Source: Caballeronia arationis
GTDB taxonomy: Bacteria > Pseudomonadota > Gammaproteobacteria > Burkholderiales > Burkholderiaceae
Assembly (NCBI RefSeq): GCF_001544975.2
Contig: NZ_FCOG02000009.1
Span: 80,441-144,440 of the forward strand
Reading direction: 5' to 3'
Length of the DNA: 64,000 nt
Shown here: positions 7,655 to 16,697 of the stretch, in pieces
Position numbering within the stretch: the first letter of the stretch is position 1
Layout: every line of letters begins with the position of its first letter
Notes under the pieces: model-generated
What the model saw: the letters and a program-made list of their open reading frames with translations, nothing else
Database searches by the model: none
Told to the model about the DNA's origin: nothing
Made by a program: the position numbers and the translations under genes

Positions 7655-9451
7655 ATGTCCCAGCCCAGCACACCGCGCGGCGCCCGGCGCCTGCGCAGCC
7701 AGGAATGGTTCGACGATCCCGCCAATGCCGACATGACCGCGCTCTACGTCGAGCGCTTCATGAACTACGGTCTCACGCGCGAGGAACTGCAGTCGGGCCG
7801 CCCCATCATCGGCATTGCGCAGACAGGCAGCGATCTCGCGCCGTGCAACCGCCATCACATCGAACTCGCCGCGCGTACGAAGGCCGGCATTCGCGACGCG
7901 GGCGGCATCCCGATGGAATTCCCGATGCATCCGCTCGCCGAGCAGAGCCGCCGGCCGACCGCCGCGCTCGATCGAAATCTCGCGTATCTCGGGCTCGTGG
8001 AGATCCTGCACGGCTTCCCGCTCGACGGCGTGGTGCTGACCACCGGCTGCGACAAGACCACGCCCGCCTGCCTGATGGCGGCGGCCACCGTCGACATGCC
8101 GGCCATCGTCCTGTCCGGCGGCCCGATGCTTGATGGCTGGCATCAGGGAAAGCGCGTCGGCTCGGGCACGGTCATCTGGCACGCGCGCAATCTGCTCGCG
8201 ACGGGCGAAATCGACTACGAAGGCTTCATGGAACTGACGACCGCGTCGTCGCCTTCGATCGGCCATTGCAACACGATGGGCACGGCGCTCTCGATGAACA
8301 GCCTCGCCGAAGCGCTCGGCATGTCGCTGCCTGGATGCGCGAGCATTCCGGCCGCCTATCGTGAGCGCGGCCAGATGGCCTACGCGACCGGCAATCGGAT
8401 CGTCGACCTCGTGCGCGAGGACGTGCGTCCGTCGCAGATCATGACGAAGGCGGCATTCGAGAACGCGATCGTGGTGGCGTCGGCGCTCGGAGCGTCGAGC
8501 AACTGCCCGCCGCACTTGATCGCCATCGCGCGGCACATGGGCATCGACCTGAGTCTTGAGGACTGGCAGCGAGTAGGCGTCGACGTGCCGCTTATCGTGA
8601 ACTGCATGCCGGCCGGCGAGTATCTCGGCGAGAGCTTCCACCGCGCGGGCGGTGTGCCTGCCGTGCTCCGTGAACTAACGCAGGCAAGCCTCGTGCACCG
8701 TGATTGCCTGACCGTGTCGGGCCGCAGCATCGGCGAGATTGCGGACGCGGCGCCCGAGGCGGACCGCGACGTCATCATGACCGCCGCCGAGCCGCTGAAG
8801 CACGGCGCCGGCTTCATCGTGCTGTCCGGCAATTTCTTCGACAGCGCGATCATGAAAATGTCGGTCGTCGGCGAGGCGTTCCAGCAGACCTACCTGAGCG
8901 AGCCGGGCGCGGAGAACACCTTCGAAGCCCGCGCGATCGTCTTCGACGGCCCCGAGGATTATCACGCGCGCATCAACGATCCGTCGCTCGACATCGACCA
9001 GCACTGCATCCTCGTGATTCGCGGCGCGGGCACCGTGGGCTATCCGGGCAGCGCCGAAGTGGTCAACATGGCGCCGCCCGCCGCGCTCGTGAAGCAGGGC
9101 ATCACGTCGCTGCCGACCATGGGCGACGGCCGGCAGAGCGGCACGTCCGCGAGTCCTTCGATTCTCAACATGTCGCCGGAAGCGGCCGTCGGCGGCGGAC
9201 TTTCGCTGCTGCGCACGAATGACCGCATTCGCGTCGACCTGAACGCGCGCAGCGTGAACGTGCTCATCGACGAAGACGAGCTCGAAAAGCGGCACTCCAC
9301 GATGCACTTCGAGATTCCCGCCGCGCAAACGCCTTGGCAGGAGCTGTACCGGCAGACGGTCGGCCAGCTTTCGACGGGCGGTTGCCTCGAACCCGCGACG
9401 CTTTATCTGAAAGTGATCGCCGAGCGCGGCAACCCGCGCCATTCGCACTGA
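7655..9451 (+). CDS. xylD: Pentonate (D-xylonate-type) dehydratase, IlvD/Edd family
   Basis: A cytoplasmic 598-residue dehydratase that converts an aldonate such as D-xylonate to its 2-keto-3-deoxy form, step three of the Weimberg pathway. The N-terminus (SQEWFDDPANADMTALYVE, RFMNYG) and the body follow Caulobacter XylD closely. The three cysteines expected to hold the [2Fe-2S] cluster are present: C64 (GSDLAPCNRHH), C132 (TTGCDKTTPAC) and C205 (GHCNTMGTA). ATG 7655 is chosen because GGAG ends nine bases upstream; ATG 7646 overlaps that site. xylX follows after 40 bases. L-arabonate dehydratase is the main alternative, since this family is promiscuous. Confidence 0.88.
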   Translation: MSQPSTPRGARRLRSQEWFDDPANADMTALYVERFMNYGLTREELQSGRPIIGIAQTGSDLAPCNRHHIELAARTKAGIRDAGGIPMEFPMHPLAEQSRRPTAALDRNLAYLGLVEILHGFPLDGVVLTTGCDKTTPACLMAAATVDMPAIVLSGGPMLDGWHQGKRVGSGTVIWHARNLLATGEIDYEGFMELTTASSPSIGHCNTMGTALSMNSLAEALGMSLPGCASIPAAYRERGQMAYATGNRIVDLVREDVRPSQIMTKAAFENAIVVASALGASSNCPPHLIAIARHMGIDLSLEDWQRVGVDVPLIVNCMPAGEYLGESFHRAGGVPAVLRELTQASLVHRDCLTVSGRSIGEIADAAPEADRDVIMTAAEPLKHGAGFIVLSGNFFDSAIMKMSVVGEAFQQTYLSEPGAENTFEARAIVFDGPEDYHARINDPSLDIDQHCILVIRGAGTVGYPGSAEVVNMAPPAALVKQGITSLPTMGDGRQSGTSASPSILNMSPEAAVGGGLSLLRTNDRIRVDLNARSVNVLIDEDELEKRHSTMHFEIPAAQTPWQELYRQTVGQLSTGGCLEPATLYLKVIAERGNPRHSH

Positions 9452-9491
9452 ATCGCTGCAGTCCATTCACTTCATCGGGAACATTCTTTCC

Positions 9492-10688
9492 ATGTCCGCG
9501 ACATCTGAACCCAGTTTCCTCCCCGAGGATCTCGACCAGGCGCTGCTCGTCGGCCGCGTATGGCGCAAGTCCGACCGCTACGAAGGCCCGTGCGTGGTGG
9601 CCGTGCGCGGCGGCGAGGTGTTCGACATCACGTCGGCCGTGCCGACTACCGCCGATCTCTTCGAGCGCGCGGATGCGGCAAGCATCGCGCGCACAGCGCC
9701 GGGCGAGTCGCTCGGCCGCGTCGAAACACTGATGGCTGCAAACGTGCCGGGCGCCGCAACGCCCGCCGTGCGGCTCCTCGCGCCCTGCGACGTGCAGGCG
9801 ATCAAGGCTTGCGGCGTGACCTTCGCGGTGAGCCTGATAGAGCGTGTGATCGAGGAGCAGGCGGGCGGCGACCCGGCCAGGGCGCGTGAAGTGCGCGAGA
9901 TGATCGCGACCACGATCGGCACGGATCTCTCGAAGATCGAGCCGGGCTCCGAGGCGGCGATGAAGCTCAAGGCAGAACTGGAGCGGCGCGGAGCGTGGTC
10001 GCAATACATGGAAGTGGGCATCGGCCCGGACGCCGAAGTGTTCTCGAAATCGCAGCCGATGTCGGCCGTCGGCTTCGGCGCCGATGTCGGTTTGCTCGCG
10101 GCATCGACCTGGAACAATCCCGAGCCGGAGATCGTGCTCGCGGTGAACAGCCGCGGCGAGATCGTCGGCGCGACGCTCGGCAACGACGTGAACCTGCGCG
10201 ACATCGAAGGCCGCTCGGCGCTTCTGCTCGGCAAGTGCAAGGACAACAACGGGTCGTGCGCGATCGGTCCGTTCGTGCGCCTCTTCGACGATGCGTTCAC
10301 GCTGGATGCGGTGCGCGCGTCGAGCGTTTCGCTGCGCGTCGAGGGTACGGACGACAACTTCGTGCTCGACGGCGTGAGCCACATGAGCGAGATCAGCCGC
10401 GACCCGGCCGATCTCGTCACGCAGACCTGCGGTGCGCATCATCAGTATCCGGACGGTTTCATGCTGTTCCTCGGCACGATGTTCTCGCCGATCAAGGATC
10501 GCGACACCGAGGGCGGCGGCTTCACGCATCACCTCGGCGACCGCGTCGTCATTTCGACGCCGCAGCTGGGCGCGCTCGTCAACACCGTGCGCCTCTCGAC
10601 CGAGATCGAACCGTGGACTTTCGGCGTGCGAGCGCTGTACGCGAATCTCGCTAGACGTGGACTGCTCGGCGCGGCGTCAGGCGTCTGA
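9492..10688 (+). CDS. xylX: 2-keto-3-deoxy-pentonate dehydratase, fumarylacetoacetase family
   Basis: A 398-residue enzyme of the fumarylacetoacetate-hydrolase fold that dehydrates 2-keto-3-deoxyxylonate to alpha-ketoglutarate semialdehyde. Long stretches match Caulobacter XylX: GVTFAVSLIERVIEE, WNNPEPEIVL, LGNDVNLRDIEGRSALLL, KDNNGSCAIGPF and HQYPDGFMLFLGTMF. The metal-binding acidic residues of the fold fall in the NPEPE and DVNLRD segments. It forms an operon with xylD. The final dehydrogenase to alpha-ketoglutarate is not in the window. Its 3' end overlaps the convergent chaC-type gene by 12 bases. Confidence 0.87.
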   Translation: MSATSEPSFLPEDLDQALLVGRVWRKSDRYEGPCVVAVRGGEVFDITSAVPTTADLFERADAASIARTAPGESLGRVETLMAANVPGAATPAVRLLAPCDVQAIKACGVTFAVSLIERVIEEQAGGDPARAREVREMIATTIGTDLSKIEPGSEAAMKLKAELERRGAWSQYMEVGIGPDAEVFSKSQPMSAVGFGADVGLLAASTWNNPEPEIVLAVNSRGEIVGATLGNDVNLRDIEGRSALLLGKCKDNNGSCAIGPFVRLFDDAFTLDAVRASSVSLRVEGTDDNFVLDGVSHMSEISRDPADLVTQTCGAHHQYPDGFMLFLGTMFSPIKDRDTEGGGFTHHLGDRVVISTPQLGALVNTVRLSTEIEPWTFGVRALYANLARRGLLGAASGV

Positions 10689-11345
10689 TACGGCGCCGAT
10701 GCGCGCCAGTTCGGCGGCCAGTTCGTCGATATACGCGTCCTCCATGTCGCACTCGGCGAGCGCGTGCTGCAGCTTGAGCACGTACTCCGCGTTGGTGCCG
10801 AACGAACCGCACGCCGCCGCGATCAGCGGCGCGATCGTCGCGGGACGCGAATCCGCTTCGTAATGCGCGTGCAGCGGATTGGCGACGAACACGACGGCCA
10901 GGCCTTCTTCGCCGCTCCTGAACGTGACCGGCGCCCAGGTGGGCGCATAAGCGCCCGTCACCATTTCGCGCGTCCAGAGAATACGCATCTCCTCATCGAG
11001 CGTTTCCTCGGGGATTCGCAGCACGACGCCTTCCGTGCTGCCGCCGGGTTCGAGCGAAAGCATCCGGCCCGGACGCTCGAGCGTGCCCCGGCCGGCGATC
11101 GCGCGCAGGCTGAAGGTCCGGTGCCAGCCGTGCAGCGTGGCAATGATGCGCTCGTCGTAGCGCGAGATGGGATTCCACATCAGCGAGCCGTACGCGAACA
11201 CCCAGACGTCGTGGTCCCTGGGCCTGAGCGCCATCGTTTCCTTCAGCGACTCGTCGATGCGCGCCTGCGTCCACAGAATGTCCTTCGGCAGCGAGTCGAA
11301 GCTTTCGAGATAGGCTCCCGAGCAGATGGCGTCACGATTGAGCAT
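10677..11345 (-). CDS. chaC: Gamma-glutamylcyclotransferase, ChaC family
   Basis: A 222-residue cytoplasmic enzyme of the ChaC type, which splits glutathione into 5-oxoproline and cysteinyl-glycine. The family-defining substrate loop VFAYGSLMWNP is at about residues 49-59, followed by the beta-barrel segments GWHRTFSLRA, GRMLSLEPGG and EGVVLRIPEE. Size fits bacterial ChaC. It is alone on the minus strand after the purine permease, with which it shares direction but from which it is separated by a terminator. A gamma-glutamyltransferase gene lies two kilobases away, so two glutathione-degrading enzymes are clustered here. Confidence 0.88.
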   Translation of the reverse strand: MLNRDAICSGAYLESFDSLPKDILWTQARIDESLKETMALRPRDHDVWVFAYGSLMWNPISRYDERIIATLHGWHRTFSLRAIAGRGTLERPGRMLSLEPGGSTEGVVLRIPEETLDEEMRILWTREMVTGAYAPTWAPVTFRSGEEGLAVVFVANPLHAHYEADSRPATIAPLIAAACGSFGTNAEYVLKLQHALAECDMEDAYIDELAAELARIGAVSDA

Positions 11346-11448
11346 CCGGTTTTTTCCGATGGGTTGGCGAGGCGCGGGCCGCGGTGCTCCAGTATGACAA
11401 ACAAGAAAAAAACGCGCGCGGCCGCCGGCTGATGCTCAAAATGAAAAA

Positions 11449-11473
11449 TAAGGCGCCGATCGGCGCCTTTTTC
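11449..11473 (-). terminator. Rho-independent terminator of the purine permease gene
   Basis: The perfect palindrome GGCGCCGATCGGCGCC at 11452-11467 forms a strong stem. On the minus strand it is followed by TTATTTTTCATTTT, so it ends the permease transcript; five T residues on the other side might give some plus-strand activity too. Confidence 0.75.
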
Positions 11474-11497
11474 GGGGATGAAACGAGGCGGATGCCG

Positions 11498-12913
11498 CTA
11501 GATCGCCCAGCCGCCGAGATAGAACACCGCGAGCACGAGCGCGATCAGCACTGTCCCCACATTCAGCTTGCGATACTCCCCCGCGACGATCCGCCCGATC
11601 ACGAGCGTGCAGAAGCCGAGCATGATGCCCGTCACGATGTTCGCCGAGAGCACGATGAACACCGCGCAGACGAGGCCCGACATCGAATCGACGGTATCGT
11701 CCATGTGGAGCTTGCTGACGTTGCCGAGCATCAGCAGCCCGACGTACATCAGCGCGGGCGCCGTCGCGTAGGACGGCACGAGACTGGCGAGCGGCGAGAG
11801 GAACATCACCGCGAGAAAGAGCGCGCCGACCACCGCCGCCGCCAGCCCCGTCTTCGCGCCCGCCGCCACGCCCACCGACGACTCGATGTAAGCCGCCGCC
11901 GGCGCGCCGCCGAAACACGCCGAGAAAATCGAGCTGATCGAATCCGCCGTCAGCGCGCGGCCGCCGTTCACGATGCGACCGTTCTCGTCGATCTGGCCCG
12001 CCTGGCCCGCGACCGCGCGGATCGTGCCGGTGGCGTCGAAGACTGCTGTCATCACGAGGGCGAGCACGCTCGGCAGCACCGCCATCGACAGCGCGCCCTT
12101 GATGTCCATCGCGCCGATCAGCGACGAGTGGCCCGGCGCCGACAGCGACGGCAGCGCGAAGATGCCGTGAAAGCGCACGGACGGATCGAATGCGAGGCCG
12201 ATCGCGGAGAGCCCGACCACCACCAGCAGGATGCCGCCCGGCACGCGCCGGCGCTCCAGACCGAAGATCGCGGCGAGCCCGAGGATCGACATCATCACCG
12301 GGAACGCGTTGATGTGCCCGAGCGACACCGGCATGCCCGGCGCGGGATTCTTGACGATCAGCCCGACCTCGTTCGACGCGATCAGCAGCAGGAAGAGGCC
12401 AATGCCGATGCCGGTGCCGTGCGCGACGCCCGTCGGCAGGTTGCGCAGGATCCACGAGCGCACGCCGGTGACGGAGATCGCGGTGAACACGAGCCCCATC
12501 AGGAACACCGCGCCCAACGCGACCGCCGGCGAGAGCCCCTTGCCGAGCACGAGTCCGAACGCGGTGAACGCGGTGAGCGAGATCGCGCAGCCGATCGCGA
12601 TCGGCAGGCGCGCCCAGATGCCCATCAGGAGCGAGCCGAACGCGGTCGTCAGGCACACGGCGACGAGCACGGCGCTCGTGTCGAAGCCCGCCTTGCCGAG
12701 CATGCCCGGCACGACGAACACCGAATAGACCATTGCGAGAAACGTCGTCACGCCGGCGACGACTTCGCGCCTTTGAGTGCTGCCGCGTGCGGAAATGCCG
12801 AAATAGCGGTCGATGAAGCCACCGCCTTGCAGGGCCTCGCGCGATTCCTCGCGCTCGATGGTCGAATCGATGGTGGTGATGTCGGCCAGGGGCCGGGCGG
12901 GGGATTCCATCAT
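11498..12913 (-). CDS. NCS2-family purine permease (AzgA/PbuG type)
   Basis: An inner-membrane proton symporter of about 471 residues, probably for guanine or hypoxanthine (or adenine). The AzgA-type N-terminus [22 protein letters not shown] precedes about twelve hydrophobic helices. The conserved motifs [16 protein letters not shown] and [20 protein letters not shown], which hold purine-binding acidic residues in this family, are intact. ATG 12913 is chosen because AAAGGAG lies seven bases upstream; the frame is open to 13105 but that extension has no homology-like character. No purine enzyme gene is adjacent. Confidence 0.88.
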   Translation of the reverse strand: MMESPARPLADITTIDSTIEREESREALQGGGFIDRYFGISARGSTQRREVVAGVTTFLAMVYSVFVVPGMLGKAGFDTSAVLVAVCLTTAFGSLLMGIWARLPIAIGCAISLTAFTAFGLVLGKGLSPAVALGAVFLMGLVFTAISVTGVRSWILRNLPTGVAHGTGIGIGLFLLLIASNEVGLIVKNPAPGMPVSLGHINAFPVMMSILGLAAIFGLERRRVPGGILLVVVGLSAIGLAFDPSVRFHGIFALPSLSAPGHSSLIGAMDIKGALSMAVLPSVLALVMTAVFDATGTIRAVAGQAGQIDENGRIVNGGRALTADSISSIFSACFGGAPAAAYIESSVGVAAGAKTGLAAAVVGALFLAVMFLSPLASLVPSYATAPALMYVGLLMLGNVSKLHMDDTVDSMSGLVCAVFIVLSANIVTGIMLGFCTLVIGRIVAGEYRKLNVGTVLIALVLAVFYLGGWAI

Positions 12914-13172
12914 GAGCTGCTCCTTTATCAGCACGCTGAAACGGCTGGTTCCGGGCGCAGACAAGCGCGCGGGGCCGTCGTCAGGGTCGTCTCGTCTGTG
13001 TAGTTTTGGGTTCGATCCGCGCCAGCAGCAGGGCTGGACTCGGTCAGGACAGAGACTAGGGGAACACAAGTCATGATCCAATCTCAAAAAAGGCATGCCG
13101 CGCATGCCGGCATCCTTATAAGTCTTCTGCAGCGGGCGCGAGCGGCAGGTGGCCCCGATGCAAACCCCAATG

Positions 13173-13199
13173 AAAAAAAGCCAGGCGCGGGGCCTGGCC
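13173..13199 (-). terminator. Rho-independent terminator of ggt
   Basis: Read on the minus strand, a seven-pair stem GCCAGGC/GCCTGGC with a CCCGC loop is followed by seven T residues. It lies 44 bases after the ggt stop. Confidence 0.85.
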
Positions 13200-13242
13200 T
13201 TCCTGTCGACTTCGGGTGACGTCAGGGTTTACGTGGACGAAA

Positions 13243-14976
13243 TCACTGGATCACGCGCGATACGCCTCGTCCGCGCGGATCGGACATCGGCTCGGGCGTA
13301 TCGCCGTCGATGCGGATCGCCTGGATGTCGCCGTTGAAGCCCTGCATCGTGAACGTGTAGCCCTTCGCTTCGAGCGCTTTCACGACTTCCGGATCGAGCG
13401 CGTGGTACGGCTCCTGATAGATCGTGTTCGGCGGCAGCAGCTGATGATGGAAACGCGTCGCGCCGACGGCTTCCGGCAGCGGCATCGAGAAGTCGTACAC
13501 GTTGGAGAGCACCTGGAAGATCGACGTGAAAATGCGCGAGCCGCCCGGCGTGCCGATGACCATCGCGACCTTGTCGTCTTTCGTGAGGATGGTCGGCGTC
13601 ATCGATGAGAGCGGGCGCTTCTTCGGCGCAATGGCGTTCGCGTCGCTGCCGACCACGCCGAACATGTTCGCGACCCCCGGTTTGGACGAGAAGTCGTCCA
13701 TCTCGTCGTTCAGCACGACGCCCGTGCCTTCCGCGACGACGCCCGAGCCGAAGTAGCCGTTGATCGTGTAAGTGTTCGATACCGCGTTGCCCCATTTGTC
13801 GACGACGGAGTAGTGCGTCGTCTCGGCCTTCTCGGGCATCGTCGTGCCGAGCCCCGGCTGGACGCTCTTCGTGTCCGACGGCGTCTCGGGGTTCACTTCC
13901 TGCGAGCGCTTCAGGATGTAATCGTCGTTTGTAAGCTGCGCGACCGGCACCTTGTAGAAGTCGGGATCGCCGAGATACTGCGCGCGGTCGGCGAACACGC
14001 GCTTCTCGATTTCCGCGACGAGGTGGATGTACTGCGCGGAATCGAGCGGGACGTTCGCGAATTTATCCTTCAGGTCCGCCTTCATTTTCAGCAACTGCAC
14101 GAGGCCGATGCCGCCCGAACTCGGCGGCGGCGCGGTGATGATCCGGTAGCCGTTCCAGCTCGCGAGAATCGGCTGGCGCCACACTGCCTTGTATTCCTTC
14201 AGGTCGCGTTCGGTGATGAGACCGTGTCCCTTCATCGATGTCGCGATCAGCTCGGCCGTCCTGCCTTCGTAGAAGCCTTTCGCGCCGTTGTCGGCGACGC
14301 GCTGCAAGGTCGCGGCCAGATCCGGCTGCTTGAACACCGCGCCCTGCTTCATGCTGCCGAAGTAGAGGTCGAAGTTGGTCTTGCCCGCGAACTCCTTCGA
14401 CGCCTTGTCGCGCCGGTCCTGCAACTGGTCGTCCACTTCGAAGCCGTTCTGCGCGTACGCGATCGCGGGCGCGAGCACCTGCCTCCACTTCAGCTTGCCG
14501 AAGCGCTTCTGCGCTTCCCACATGCCCGCGACCGTGCCGGGCACGCCCACCGCGCGATGTCCGTAGAGGCTCATGCCCTTGATGACCTCGCCCTTGTCGT
14601 CGAGATACATGTTCTTGGTCGCGGTGAGCGGCGCGCGCTCGCGATAGTCGAGGAAGTACGGCCGGTGGTCGACGTAGAGCGTCATGAAGCCGCCTCCGCC
14701 GATGTTGCCGGCTTCCGGATACGTCACGGCAAGCGTGAACGCGATGGAGACGGCTGCATCGACGGCATTGCCGCCCTGCTTGAAGATCTGCTCGGCGGTT
14801 GCCGCAGCGTATTTGTCCGCGACGGCTACCGCCGACGCGGTCAGTACCGCCGGCTGGGTATCGGTTTTCGCGTAGGCCGGCGTGGTCTCGACGAATCCCG
14901 TCGATACGAAAAGCGCGGCGGCCGTGAACGCGCCGAGCACCGATGAGCGCATGCGTTGTTCCAGTTTCGACGACAT
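13243..14976 (-). CDS. ggt: Gamma-glutamyltransferase, periplasmic
   Basis: A 577-residue precursor with a signal peptide (basic start, hydrophobic core VLGAFTAAALFVS, cleavage after AYA near residue 36). It transfers or hydrolyses the gamma-glutamyl group of glutathione in the periplasm. As in the family, it should cleave itself before the threonine in TTHYSVVD (about residue 387) to form the two subunits. The substrate-binding segments DDFSSKPGVANMFG and PLSSMTPTI and the oxyanion region GTPGGSRI are all present. Start ATG 14976 has AGGAG ten bases upstream; ATG 14952 is possible. It has its own terminator. Confidence 0.93.
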   Translation of the reverse strand: MSSKLEQRMRSSVLGAFTAAALFVSTGFVETTPAYAKTDTQPAVLTASAVAVADKYAAATAEQIFKQGGNAVDAAVSIAFTLAVTYPEAGNIGGGGFMTLYVDHRPYFLDYRERAPLTATKNMYLDDKGEVIKGMSLYGHRAVGVPGTVAGMWEAQKRFGKLKWRQVLAPAIAYAQNGFEVDDQLQDRRDKASKEFAGKTNFDLYFGSMKQGAVFKQPDLAATLQRVADNGAKGFYEGRTAELIATSMKGHGLITERDLKEYKAVWRQPILASWNGYRIITAPPPSSGGIGLVQLLKMKADLKDKFANVPLDSAQYIHLVAEIEKRVFADRAQYLGDPDFYKVPVAQLTNDDYILKRSQEVNPETPSDTKSVQPGLGTTMPEKAETTHYSVVDKWGNAVSNTYTINGYFGSGVVAEGTGVVLNDEMDDFSSKPGVANMFGVVGSDANAIAPKKRPLSSMTPTILTKDDKVAMVIGTPGGSRIFTSIFQVLSNVYDFSMPLPEAVGATRFHHQLLPPNTIYQEPYHALDPEVVKALEAKGYTFTMQGFNGDIQAIRIDGDTPEPMSDPRGRGVSRVIQ

Positions 14977-15050
14977 CCCTTCTGTCTCCTAGGCTTGCGG
15001 TGAAGATGGGCTTATACCATGATCGCGGCCGCCGTCGGAAAAGCGGGGGC

Positions 15051-15812
15051 TTACGGCATCAGCTGGCCGCCGTTCACGTCGATGATCTGGCCCGTCACGT
15101 AGCGCGACATCGTCTCGGAGGCGAGGTACAGGAACGCGCCGCTGCAATCGTCGGGTTCGCCGATGAAGCCCATCGGAATCGACTTGCGGAACGCTTCGAG
15201 CTGTTCCGGCGACGTGAAACGGTCCTGGAACGGCGTCTGGATCACGCCGGGCGCTACGCCATTCACGCGAATCCGGTCGGCCATCAGCTCCTTCGCCATG
15301 CCCTTCGTGAGCGTGCTGACAAAGCCTTTCGACGCCGCGTAGAGCAGCGCGCCCGGGCCGCCGCCGTTGCGCGCCGCGACCGAAGTTACGTTGATGATCG
15401 AGCCGCCGCCATTGGCGCGCAGCGACGGCAGGGTCGCGCGCGTGAATGCCACGACCGAGCGCGCGTTGATGTGCAGGACTTCGTCGAAGAGTTCGTCGGT
15501 CACGCTTTCGAGCGGTTCGCGTTTTACCAGGCTGCCGGCGTTGTTGATGAGTACGTCGAGCTTGCCGAATTCGTCGGCGACCTGAGCGACGGCGGCATCG
15601 ATCGCCTTCGTGTCGCGCACGTCCGCGCCGACGGTGATCGCGTTCACGCCCAGCGCGCGTACTTCCTGCGCGACGGCGTCGGCGGCTTCCTTCGACTGGT
15701 TGTAGTGGATCGCGACGTTCGCGCCGTAGCGGCCGAACGCGCGCGCGGCCGCTGCGCCGATGCCGGTGCTGGCTCCCGTGATCAGGACCGTTTTGCCTTT
15801 CAGATCGTGCAT
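15051..15812 (-). CDS. Short-chain dehydrogenase/reductase
   Basis: A classical SDR of 253 residues, cytoplasmic, using NAD(P)H. It has the cofactor motif TGASTGIG (about residues 13-20), the NNAG motif, the catalytic Ser region and YAASKGF with the catalytic Tyr and Lys. The C-terminal segment RYVTGQIIDVNGGQLMP is typical of the 3-oxoacyl-reductase/glucose-dehydrogenase-like group. ATG 15812 is chosen: the dinucleotide fold begins at once and GGGAGC lies upstream. The substrate cannot be told and no partner gene is adjacent. Confidence 0.85.
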   Translation of the reverse strand: MHDLKGKTVLITGASTGIGAAAARAFGRYGANVAIHYNQSKEAADAVAQEVRALGVNAITVGADVRDTKAIDAAVAQVADEFGKLDVLINNAGSLVKREPLESVTDELFDEVLHINARSVVAFTRATLPSLRANGGGSIINVTSVAARNGGGPGALLYAASKGFVSTLTKGMAKELMADRIRVNGVAPGVIQTPFQDRFTSPEQLEAFRKSIPMGFIGEPDDCSGAFLYLASETMSRYVTGQIIDVNGGQLMP

Positions 15813-16095
15813 GAGTGCTCCCGAAATGCGTGGATGAAGAAAAAACCTCGCCGCGCGAGAAGCGGGCCGAGATGCGCGGACGAGCGATTCGAAATGTGGT
15901 CGCCGCCTATTCTGCACTTACATAACGCGTCGGACTATCGTTTGCGCCTAAAATTCATCGGTGATCACGGTTGCGCCGGGACCGTGCCAGCAAGGGCCGC
16001 ACGTCGTTTCGAATAGTGAGATTGCCGTGCTGGCGCGGCATGCGCAACCCAATGCCGACGGTCCGTTCGCCCTGCGCAAAAGCGTTATGCTTGTC

Positions 16096-16157
16096 GCAAG
16101 GCAAGGCAAGGCAAGGCAAGGCAAGGCAAGGCAAGGCAAGGCAAGGCAAGGCAAGGC
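16096..16157. repeat. Pentanucleotide microsatellite, 12 perfect GCAAG copies
   Basis: Bases 16096-16155 are twelve uninterrupted copies of GCAAG followed by a partial GC. The tract ends 48 bases before the VOC gene start, in its probable promoter or leader. With twelve copies the VOC frame is open upstream through the tract, where it would read as a five-residue GKARQ-type repeat, but the ribosome site favours the downstream start. Such tracts change length by slipped-strand replication and can vary expression. Confidence 0.97.
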
Positions 16158-16204
16158 GTTGCAAAGCATCACGCGAGCGGTCCAGAAACGAACAGGAGAC
16201 AGCG

Positions 16205-16678
16205 ATGAATGCGAAAGTCGATCCGATTCCCGAGGGCCGCCACGGCGTGACGCCCTATATGACGGTGGCGGGCGGCGCCGCCGCGATCGAGTTCTACACG
16301 AAGGTATTCGGCGCGACCGAAGTGTTCCGGCTCGATGCGCCGGGCGGACGCGTCGGGCATGCGGAACTGGCGATCGGCGGCAACGTCGTCTATCTCTCCG
16401 ACGAGTTTCCCGAAATGGACGTGCGCGGACCGCTCTCGGTGGGCGGCACGCCCGTCACGCTGCATCTGTACGTGGAGGACGTCGACGCGGTCGCGCAACG
16501 CGCCGTCGACGAAGGCGCCACGCTGATCCGTCCGGTCGCGGACCAGTTCTACGGCGACCGGGGCGGCAAGCTGCGCGACCCGTTCGGCCATCTCTGGTGG
16601 ATCGCGACGCATATCGAGGACGTGTCGCCGGAAGAGATGCGCGTGCGCGCCGAAAAGCTCTTCAGCGACGGAGGGTGA
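16205..16678 (+). CDS. VOC-family (glyoxalase/PhnB-like) protein
   Basis: A small cytoplasmic protein of 157 residues with the paired beta-alpha-beta-beta-beta modules of the vicinal oxygen chelate superfamily. The opening VTPYMTVAGGAAAIEFYTKVFGA and the later HLYVEDVDAVAQRAVDEGA and RDPFGHLWWIATH are the PhnB-like pattern; a metal ligand is likely in DPFGHLW. ATG 16205 has AGGAG seven bases upstream. The substrate is unknown: members include glyoxalase, bleomycin-resistance proteins and dioxygenases. The microsatellite upstream may make expression variable. Confidence 0.85.
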   Translation: MNAKVDPIPEGRHGVTPYMTVAGGAAAIEFYTKVFGATEVFRLDAPGGRVGHAELAIGGNVVYLSDEFPEMDVRGPLSVGGTPVTLHLYVEDVDAVAQRAVDEGATLIRPVADQFYGDRGGKLRDPFGHLWWIATHIEDVSPEEMRVRAEKLFSDGG

Positions 16679-16697
16679 CGGCCCGGGCGCCGCGCGC

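Noticed and set aside
7655..9451. Dihydroxy-acid dehydratase IlvD or phosphogluconate dehydratase Edd
   Set aside because: The N-terminus, the cysteine contexts and the adjacent xylX gene all match the xylonate/arabonate subgroup instead.
16096..16157. The repeated tract as a CRISPR array
   Set aside because: The unit is five bases with no spacers; it is a simple microsatellite.
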